Shown one piece after another: positions 50,189-57,700 of a stretch of 64,000 nucleotides of DNA. The notes beneath the pieces were generated by a model, which did no database searches, had not been told where the DNA came from, and worked only from the letters and a program-made list of their open reading frames with translations. The stretch is taken from positions 62,001 through 126,000 of the forward strand of contig JADLHZ010000025.1 in assembly GCA_020848545.1 (NCBI GenBank). The letters are read 5' to 3'. Within the stretch, counting starts at the first letter, position 1. Every line of letters begins with the position of its first letter. The translations under genes were made by a program, and so were the position numbers. Source of the DNA: Deltaproteobacteria bacterium (GTDB lineage: Bacteria > Myxococcota > JADLHZ01).

Positions 50189-51116
50189 AACGACCTCCGA
50201 GGTTGAACGACACCCGCGCGTCGCGGTTGGCGCCGAAGCCCCCCGGCCAAACGCTGCTCGAGATGCTGCCGAGGAGCGTCCAATGTGGCTCCACGCGCCA
50301 CGACAGCGAGGCCGCCACGGTGAAGGCGTAGGCCTCGGATCGCGCGACGAGTGCGCCGTTGATGCGCACTGGGCCTTCCCACTCGGCTTGCAGCGCGAGG
50401 CTGGCGACGAGCTTACCCGGCACGAGCTCGCGACCGCCCGATAACATCACCGACACGAGCGGGCCGTAGAGCTGCCACTCGCGGGTGTCGCTCCGTCGAA
50501 AGCCGAACGGCACGCTCACCGCGGCGTCCAAGCGCAAATACCAGGGCAGCCACGTGTACTCCGTCTCGAGCGCGAAGGTGAGCACCCATGCGCCGCGTCC
50601 GGTGACGCCGGCGCCCAAAGGCCCCGAGACTTGCTCGGCGCGTCTGCCGCTCGGCGCGGTGACGAGCGCATGAAACGCCAACGACGGTAGCTCTCGGAAT
50701 TGTCCGGGCGAGAGAGCCTCCACGCGTGCGCCCGCCTGCACGTCGCCGAAACCGCCCGCCACCTGGTACATCCCCGCGCTCGACCGATCGTTGATCCGCA
50801 GCGGGACGCGCGCAGAGAGTTGCAACCGTTCGATCACGCGGACCATCGCGTAGGGCTCGAAGGTGGTGAGGCCGTCGGCGAAGCGGCCGTCATAGAGGCG
50901 CAGCTCGCGCGACGAGCTCCACTGGCCGACGCTCCGCGCGTGCCCGACGAAGAGCCCGACGGCGAAGTCCTCCCAGACGAGGAGCCTCCCCACCCCGAAG
51001 GCGGAGGCGGAGACGCAACAGGCCGCCGCCTGCGCGCTGCGCGCGGTCGCCGCTGTCGCGAGGAGCGCGATCAGCATTGCGATGCGACGCAGCGTCGACG
51101 AAGCGTAGAGGTTCAC
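50175..51116 (-). CDS. Outer-membrane beta-barrel protein, first gene of the redoxin operon
   Basis: Protein of 313 aa starting at GTG 51116, with signal peptide up to 'ATARSAQAAACC'. The mature N-terminus has a CC pair. The remainder consists of alternating strands with aromatic girdles ('LQLSARVPLRINDRSSAG', 'WVLTFALETEYTWLPWYLRL', 'DARVSFNLGGRYGYF'), ending in Phe as outer-membrane barrels do. It resembles metal- or hydrophobe-related transporter-like barrels found upstream of redoxin/YtkA genes. An in-frame ATG at 51077 is an alternative start. Substrate unknown. Confidence 0.78.
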   Translation of the reverse strand: MNLYASSTLRRIAMLIALLATAATARSAQAAACCVSASAFGVGRLLVWEDFAVGLFVGHARSVGQWSSSRELRLYDGRFADGLTTFEPYAMVRVIERLQLSARVPLRINDRSSAGMYQVAGGFGDVQAGARVEALSPGQFRELPSLAFHALVTAPSGRRAEQVSGPLGAGVTGRGAWVLTFALETEYTWLPWYLRLDAAVSVPFGFRRSDTREWQLYGPLVSVMLSGGRELVPGKLVASLALQAEWEGPVRINGALVARSEAYAFTVAASLSWRVEPHWTLLGSISSSVWPGGFGANRDARVSFNLGGRYGYF

Positions 51117-51347
51117 GATCGCAAACTAGACGCGTCGTGGCCAGCTGAACATGCGGTTTATTGTCGCAGGCCAGGTCGAGACGATCGGGTGTTGTCGAAC
51201 AGCGCCAAGCCTTCGATGCCGCGCCGACGATGATGATGGCGGAACAAGCGAGCGACATGATCTCGAGCCGCGCGCGCGAAGAGACCGAGGAAGCGGCCCC
51301 CGTGCCGCTCGCCGCCATCCGAAGGTGAAGCGGCGCAGCTTTGCGGC

Positions 51348-51353
51348 TATCCT
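51348..51353 (+). promoter_or_regulatory. -10 element TATCCT, near-leaderless promoter
   Basis: TATCCT ends 7 bases before ATG 51361. The rest of the 244-base gap 51117-51360 shows no other gene or repeat that I can support. Confidence 0.5.
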
Positions 51354-51360
51354 CGACGCA

Positions 51361-51948
51361 ATGCTGACAGCGTTCTTCCTCATGGCGGTCGCGGCAGATG
51401 GCGGTTGGGAGCTCGCCCGCGATGACGGCCGCAACGTCATCGAGCGACGCCGGCAGTCAGATGGTTTGATGGAGCTGCGCGCGTCGACGACGACCGATCT
51501 GGCGCCGGCCACCGTGGCGACCGCCTTTTGGAACCGCCGCGTCGCGTCGGTGAAGGCGATCAAGAAGTACGAGATCATCTCGCAGACCGACGTCGAAAAG
51601 GTGCTCTATCAGCAAGTGAAGATGCCGATCGTGAAGGATCGCGACTGGACCGTGCGCATCACGCGCTACGCCGATCCGGCAAACGAGCTCTATCAGTTCT
51701 TCTCGCGCTGCGATTCGAGCGCCGGGCCAGCCGAGAACGACGACCACGTCCGGGTAATGCGCTGTCACTCCGAAGTGACGATCGAGCGTATCGAGGGCGG
51801 ACGCACGCGCGTCTCGTACATCACCTTCGCCGATCCCGCCGGGAAGATCCCACACTGGATCGTCAACATGCTCGCGCCGAAGGCCGCCGCGGCGTTCCTC
51901 GACAAGCTGCTCGAGGAGTCGCGTGGGTTCGTGGCCGCGACGCCGTAG
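51361..51948 (+). CDS. Exported START-domain protein
   Basis: Protein of 195 aa with a short signal (MLTAFFLMAVAADG). The body matches bacterial START/SRPBCC lipid-binding domains: 'GWELARDDGRNVIERRRQSD', 'KDRDWTVRITRYADP', 'RVSYITFADPAGKIPHWIVN' and a C-terminal amphipathic helix 'AAAAFLDKLLEESRGFV'. START domains hold a hydrophobic ligand in a closed cavity; the ligand here is unknown. The start was chosen for its signal peptide and adjacent -10 box; an upstream GTG in frame gives no sensible leader. Confidence 0.85.
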   Translation: MLTAFFLMAVAADGGWELARDDGRNVIERRRQSDGLMELRASTTTDLAPATVATAFWNRRVASVKAIKKYEIISQTDVEKVLYQQVKMPIVKDRDWTVRITRYADPANELYQFFSRCDSSAGPAENDDHVRVMRCHSEVTIERIEGGRTRVSYITFADPAGKIPHWIVNMLAPKAAAAFLDKLLEESRGFVAATP

Positions 51949-51953
51949 CCTGC

Positions 51954-51959
51954 TATGCT
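51954..51959 (+). promoter_or_regulatory. -10 element TATGCT, near-leaderless promoter
   Basis: TATGCT ends 6 bases before ATG 51966 and only 5 bases after the START gene stop, so the LRR gene may have its own promoter. Confidence 0.5.
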
Positions 51960-51965
51960 CGCGGA

Positions 51966-52811
51966 ATGAACACTGCCTACCTCGTCGGTCTTCTCTTCAG
52001 CGTCGTCGCTGCACCACCGGAAGTCACGAGCCTCGAAGATGCGCTGAAGAAGCCTGCGGGCGTCGTGCGTCTGAACCTCACGCGCAAGAACGTGGCGGCG
52101 ATTCCGGCGGATGTTCAGAAGCTCAAGAAGCTGAAGGAGCTCGACCTCAGCTACCTGCCGATCGAAGACCTTCCGAAAGAGCTTGCGGCGCTGGACAAGC
52201 TCGAGGTGCTCGTCTTGCGCTGCACGGGCTTGAAGAAGCTGCCCGACGTCGTCGCGGAGCTGAAGGGCCTGAAGGTGCTCGACGTGTCGGCGGCGCAGGA
52301 CTGCGACGACTCGTTGAAGGCGAGCAAAGAGACGCTCGCGCTCATCGGCAAGATGACGGGGCTGAAAGAGCTGCGCATGCCGATGATGCGCCTGAAGACC
52401 GTGCCGGCGGAGATCCTGAAGCTCACCGCGCTGCGCGCGCTCGATCTGTCGTACAACGATCTTTCGGCGCTGCCGCCGGCGATCTCGGGGCTGAGCGAGC
52501 TCGAGGATCTGAACCTCGCCGGCAACGAGATCGCCAAGTTCCCGGCGGAGCTCGCGACGCTGAAGAAGCTCGCGTTCCTCAACCTCAGCGAGCAGCGGGA
52601 GAAGAAGCTGAAGACCGTCGGCGCCGAGCTCGGCGGCATGGTCACGCTGCGCACGCTCGATCTGACGGCGAACGACGTGGCGGCGTTGCCGACGGAGATC
52701 TCGGCGCTGAAGAAGCTGACGAAGGTGCGGCTGTCGGGAAATCCGCTCACGGACGATCAGATCGCGGCGCTGAAGAAGGCGCTGCCGAAGACCAAGGTCG
52801 AGTTCGAGTAG
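51966..52811 (+). CDS. Exported leucine-rich-repeat protein
   Basis: Protein of 281 aa with signal MNTAYLVGLLFSVVAAP. Ten or so LRR units of about 23 residues follow the bacterial pattern LxxLxxLdLsxNxLxxLPxxI: 'LKKLKELDLSYLPIEDLPKE', 'LTALRALDLSYNDLSALPPA', 'LSELEDLNLAGNEIAKFPAE'. LRR folds bind proteins; no other domain is attached, so it is probably a periplasmic or surface binding protein. It lies 17 bases after the START gene. Confidence 0.88.
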   Translation: MNTAYLVGLLFSVVAAPPEVTSLEDALKKPAGVVRLNLTRKNVAAIPADVQKLKKLKELDLSYLPIEDLPKELAALDKLEVLVLRCTGLKKLPDVVAELKGLKVLDVSAAQDCDDSLKASKETLALIGKMTGLKELRMPMMRLKTVPAEILKLTALRALDLSYNDLSALPPAISGLSELEDLNLAGNEIAKFPAELATLKKLAFLNLSEQREKKLKTVGAELGGMVTLRTLDLTANDVAALPTEISALKKLTKVRLSGNPLTDDQIAALKKALPKTKVEFE

Positions 52812-52854
52812 CTGCAAACGCCGCTCTCGGACTGATCCAGCTTGCGCGGTGCGA

Positions 52855-53415
52855 TCAAGCCGCCGGCGCGTGTAGCTGGCGCAGCGCGCTCATCACCGAC
52901 GCGTTCGCGCCCCACGCCGTGCGCATGCTCGCCGCCGTGCGCGGGCCGAAGATGCCGTCGACCGTGCCGACGTCGCAGGCGCCGTTCTGGAGCAGCACCG
53001 TTTGGATGGCGCGGATCGCGCGGTTCAACGCGCTGCGGGTGCTCGGGTTCATCGTGCCGGTGACGGTCACGCCGAGCAGCTGTTGCAGCTCGCGCACCTG
53101 CGTGGCGTTGTTCGGGTCGAAACCGAGGCCGGCGTTGACTTCGGCGCTCCGGCGGCGTTCGAAGGCGATGCCGCGGCGGCGACCTTCGACGATTGAGCAG
53201 CCGGCGCGCGGCGGCGGCGGCTCCGGACGAGCGATGGCGGCAGGCACCTCGCAGACGGCGGGCGGCGGCGCCTCCATGACGTCGACCGCGGGCGGCGCGA
53301 CGATGGTCGAGACGGCGGCTTCGACGCCGGGCTCGTTGGTGCAGACCGCGAGCTCGGCAGGGAGCTCGGCGGCGGCCGGAGCGATGCAGGTGGCGTAGAG
53401 CGGATTACAAGTCAT
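52855..53415 (-). CDS. Peptidoglycan-binding-domain protein
   Basis: Protein of 186 aa with a good ribosome site (GGAGGT) before ATG 53415 but no obvious signal peptide (MTCNPLYATCIAPAAAEL). The N-terminal half is Pro/Ala-rich with several Cys. The C-terminal half has a PG_binding_1-like helical unit, 'LQNGACDVGTVDGIFGPRTA', preceded by a related 'ATQVRELQQLLGVTVTGTMN' unit. Export is therefore uncertain; such proteins may leave by a non-classical route or the wall-binding prediction may be only structural. Confidence 0.7.
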   Translation of the reverse strand: MTCNPLYATCIAPAAAELPAELAVCTNEPGVEAAVSTIVAPPAVDVMEAPPPAVCEVPAAIARPEPPPPRAGCSIVEGRRRGIAFERRRSAEVNAGLGFDPNNATQVRELQQLLGVTVTGTMNPSTRSALNRAIRAIQTVLLQNGACDVGTVDGIFGPRTAASMRTAWGANASVMSALRQLHAPAA

Positions 53416-53499
53416 GAGCGACCTCCAAGAAAGGTATCGCCAAGACCTTCACTGCAGGCGCGGGCGCGGCGCACGGAGACCCCGACCTTTGCCGCCCCA

Positions 53500-53519
53500 A
53501 CGTCAACGTTCTTTGACGT
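53500..53519. repeat. Inverted repeat ACGTCAA-N6-TTGACGT
   Basis: Seven-base arms with a 6-base spacer in the 138-base divergent gap between the peptidoglycan-binding gene and the methyltransferase gene. Possible operator, or a promoter -35 region (TTGACG). Confidence 0.4.
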
Positions 53520-53553
53520 CCTTGCTCACGCCGGGCTAAGCGCCGCGCGCATC

Positions 53554-54723
53554 ATGACCGCCATCGCCAACGTCGCCATCTCGAAGAAGGGCCTGCAGCG
53601 CCTGCGCCAGGGCTTCGTGTGGATCTTCCGCTCGGATCTCGACGGCAAGACCGACGCCGAGCCCGGCGCCATCGTCAAGGTGATCGATCGCGGCAACAAC
53701 TTCTTGGCGTACGCGTTCTACAGCCAGAGCGAGCTCGCGCTGCGGGTGCTCACGCGTGAGGACCGCTTGCCCGATCGCGCCTTCTTCGGCCGCCGCTTGG
53801 ACGAAGCGATCGCCCGTCGCGCGCGCTACTTTCCGAAGAGCCGCGACGCGATGCGCGTGGTTCATGGCGAGGCCGACATGCTGCCTGGGTGGCTGGTCGA
53901 CAGGTTCGGCGACGCCCTCGTCGTGCAGTCGATGTCGCTCGCGAGCGATCAGCGGGAGCCGATGCTCATCGAGCTGCTGATCGAGCGTTTCAAGCCGCGC
54001 GCCGTCGTCTTTCGCGACGACGGCATGACGCGCGAATACGAAGGCCTCGACGATCGCAAGGGGCTCGCCCACGGCACCGACGCGCGCGCGGCGTTTCACG
54101 AAGGGGAGATCGCGTTCGAGATCGATCTGCTCGCCGATCAAAAGACCGGCGCGTTCCTCGATCAGTACGAGAACCACCTGCTCGCGGCGGAGTACGCCAA
54201 GGGCGAGGCGCTCGATCTCTTCTGCTACCACGGTGGCTTCGGGCTGCAGATGGCGAAGCGGGCGGCGCGCGTCACCTGCGTCGATCAAAGCGAGCTCGCC
54301 GTCAGCCGCGTCAAGGCGAACGCCGAGCGCAACGGCCTCGCCAATGTGACGGGCGTCGCTGCGAACGCGTTCGATCTCTTGCGCGAGCACGAGCAGGCCG
54401 CGCGCCGCTTCGACACGATCGTGATCGATCCGCCGGCCTTCGCCAAGCGCAAGAGCGCCATCGAGGCGGCGTACCGTGGCTACAAAGATCTCAACATGCG
54501 GGCGATGCGCTGCTTGGAGCCCGGCGGGATCCTGATCTCCTGTTCGTGCTCGGCGAAGATGACGCGCGACTTGTTCGAAGAGATGTTGATCGACGCGAGC
54601 CGCGACGCCAAGCGCCGGATGCTCATCCTCGAGCGGCGGGGCGCGTCGCGCGATCACCCGGGCCTCGCCGGCGTGCCGGAGACCGAGTACTTGAAGTGCT
54701 TCGTGCTGCAGGCGGTCGACTGA
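53554..54723 (+). CDS. Class I rRNA (cytosine-C5) methyltransferase, RlmI-like
   Basis: SAM-dependent methyltransferase of 389 aa. The N-terminal PUA domain (about 1-75, 'RLRQGFVWIFRSDLDGKTDA'), a central EEHEE-type domain (about 80-175) and a Rossmann methyltransferase domain are those of RlmI/YccW. Motif I is 'ALDLFCYHGGFGLQMAK', motif IV 'TIVIDPPAFAKRKS' and the catalytic Cys region 'GILISCSCS'. RlmI methylates C1962 of 23S rRNA in Escherichia coli; the same target is likely but not shown. Confidence 0.9.
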   Translation: MTAIANVAISKKGLQRLRQGFVWIFRSDLDGKTDAEPGAIVKVIDRGNNFLAYAFYSQSELALRVLTREDRLPDRAFFGRRLDEAIARRARYFPKSRDAMRVVHGEADMLPGWLVDRFGDALVVQSMSLASDQREPMLIELLIERFKPRAVVFRDDGMTREYEGLDDRKGLAHGTDARAAFHEGEIAFEIDLLADQKTGAFLDQYENHLLAAEYAKGEALDLFCYHGGFGLQMAKRAARVTCVDQSELAVSRVKANAERNGLANVTGVAANAFDLLREHEQAARRFDTIVIDPPAFAKRKSAIEAAYRGYKDLNMRAMRCLEPGGILISCSCSAKMTRDLFEEMLIDASRDAKRRMLILERRGASRDHPGLAGVPETEYLKCFVLQAVD

Positions 54724-54756
54724 CGTTTACCCCAGCGTTCGTGTTAGTCGGCTCGT

Positions 54757-57700
54757 ATGCTCCACGCTCTCGCGCTCGTATTGTCTCTCACAGCGGACGA
54801 CGGTCGCGTCGAAGTGCCGCTGCAGAAGTGGGAACAGATGCAACAAGAGCTCGCCCAGCGCGCCGAGCTCGAGAAGCCACCGCTGCCGGTCGCGCAGCTC
54901 GAGCGGCGCATCGACGGCACCTTCAAGCGCGGCGTCTTCACCGGCGACCTCGTCGCGCGGTTTCGCTACTTCGGCGGCGGCGGCCACGCGCGCGTCCCGG
55001 TGATCGACGGCACCGCGGCGGTGGCGTCGGTGACCTTGAACGGCAAGCGCACGTCGCTCCTGAAGGAAGGCGACATGTACACCGTCGGCCTCTCCGAGCC
55101 CGGCGTTTACGAAGTTCGTGCGCGGTTCTTGTGGGGCAAGGAGCAAGATCGCTTCGCGCGGCGGCTGCGCTTTCGCGTGCCCGAGGCCGGCACCACGGCG
55201 GTGAGTGTGCTCTTGCCGGAACCAGACATCGAGGCGCGGCTCGCGAAGGGGGCGATCGCAGCGCAGACGAATGCGCAAGGCGGCACGCTGCTGAAGACGC
55301 ACTTGGACGCCGCCGGCCGCTTCGATCTCACCTGGGCGCGCAAGCTGACGCACAAGGGGCAGGCGAAGGCGCGGCTCGAAGCGCGGCAGTACACGGTCTT
55401 CTCCCTGCAAGATGCCGTGACGAGCGGCGTGTCGGTGTTCGACGTGAGCGTGCTCGAGGGCGAGACCGATCGCGTGGATCTGTTGGTGCCGCCGGGCGTC
55501 GAGGTGTTGCGCGTCGAAGGCGAGGCGGTGCTGCAATGGCAGAGCGATCCGCGCGCGCCCGAGCTCTCCGTCTTGCTGCGCTACCTGCTCGAAGGAACCA
55601 CGCGCATCGCGGTGCACTTTCAATATCCGTCGGACGCGAAGGGCGCGACGCTGATGCTGCCAACGGCGAAGACGGCGACGCTCACTGCCGGCGCGCTCGG
55701 TGTGGCGGCGGCCGGAGGGCTGGCTGTGTCTGTCCGATCAGCGGAGCAGGCGACCGCGCTCGAAGCGCACGACATCCCGCCCGAGCTCAACGAGCTCACG
55801 AACGCACCGCTCGCGCTCGCTTACACCCACACGGCGGCGCCGAAGATCCAACTCGGCCTCGTTCGTCAGGAAGACGTGGCGGTGACGAGCACCGTCATCG
55901 ATGAGCTGCAGGCGTCGACCGTCCTCATCGAGAGCGGCCGCGAGATCACCAAGATCAAGCTGCGCGTGAGAAACAACGCGCGCCAGTACTTGAGCGTCGT
56001 GCTGCCGAGCGCCGCCGAGCTCACGCATTCGCTCGTCGACGGTCAGGCGGTGCGCCCGGCGGTCAGCGGGGCCAACACCTTGCTCTTCCCCTTGCGGCAA
56101 AGCGAGAAGCTCGGCGCCGGCAAGACGAAGAGCCACGCCGTGCGCGACGGCGAGACGCTGAGCAGCATCGCCAACCTCTACTACTCGGATCCGACGAAGA
56201 CGCGCTTCTTGCTCGAGCACAACACCGACGTGCTCGCCGACGAGAACGATCTGCAGGTCGGCAAGGTGCTGCGCATCCCGCAAAAATCCGGCGCCGTCGT
56301 CGAGGAGTCGAGCTTCGTCATCGAGCTCGCGTACAAGCAAAAGAGCGCGAGCATGGGTTGGCTCGGGCGCCGAGAGATCGCGCTGCCCAAGCTCGACGTG
56401 GCGATCACCGACGCGACTTGGCACGTGTATCTATCGCCCGAGCTCGAGCCGCTCTCGTTCGCGTCGAACTTGGTGCAGTACTCGGCGATTCGCTACGACC
56501 CCCTGCGGCGCTTGCGCGACTTTCTGCGACTTGGCGCCAAGAACGCCTGGGCCGGGGGCGGCTATCAGAGCATCTTGAAGCAGCGGCGCGGGATCTGGGA
56601 GGCCGAGGTCGAGCGCAAGAACGCCGCGAGCGACGCCGTGCTGACGACCTTTCCGCTGGTCGGCGAGCGCTACCGCTTCAAGCGCCTGTTGCTGAAGGAG
56701 GAGCAGCCACAGCTCGCCGTCGTCTACGTCGCGCGTGAGATCGCGGCGGCCATCCCGTGGATCGTCTTCCTCGCGAGCGCGGCCGTCGTCCTCTTCGTGC
56801 GCCGGCACCGGCGTTGGTTCGCGCGGCCGGTTGCCCGCGCTGGCGCCGCGGGCCTCGCCTTGCTCACGCTCTTCCTTGCGCACTACTTTCTCGGCGTGCA
56901 TCGGCGCGTGCTCTGGGGCGTCGATCTCGCGCTCCTCCTGTCTCTCCTCGCTGACGCCCGCCTCGGGTTTCTGGCGAAGGCGGCGCCCTACGCGGCGTCG
57001 CCCTGGCGCCTCTTCGAGCTCGTCAGCGTGCGCAACTGGCTCTTGCTCGTCGGGCTTTGTTGCGGCGTCCTCGTCATCCTGAGCTACCCGCTCTTGCTTT
57101 CGACCTTCACCCTCGTCGCGCTCGGCTTCCTGAGCTATCGTCGCGCGCGCTTTTTGCCCGCCGCCGCGGCGCTCTTGTTGCTGTGGGCGCCGGACAACCT
57201 GCGCGCGCAGGACGACGACGTGCAGAGCGATGACGCGCAGTTCGGCGAAGAGCCGCCCGAGCCCGCCCCAGAGCCGGCGGCAGAAGACGCGCAGCCGGCC
57301 GGCAAGAACGACGCGGCCTTCGATCAGCTCATGGAGCAGAACGAAAATCGCCGCCCGGTGCCCCGGCCGTCGCCGCAGGCGTTGGTGGCGCCGAGCGAAG
57401 GCAAGGCCACGGTGCCGCTCGTCGAGTACATGCGCGTCGTGCGCGCGCTCGAAGCGGCGCGCAAGAAGGACACGGTGAACCCCGGGCCGGCGGTCGTGCT
57501 CGGCGCGGCAGACTATTCCGGCGAGGTGAAGAACGGCGCGCTCGCGTTGACCATGCGCCTGCAAGCGACGCTCGGGCAACCCGGGCGGTGGAAGAGCGTG
57601 CCGCTGATTGGCGAGTCGGTCGTGCTCGCGAGCGCCAAAGACGAGCACGGCCAGGCGCTGCCGATCGTGCGGCAAAACGGCTACCACGTCTGGCTCACGC

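Noticed and set aside
51151-51360. Upstream extension of the START-domain gene
   Set aside because: The extension is charged and disordered and would bury the signal peptide; the -10-like box before 51361 supports the shorter form.
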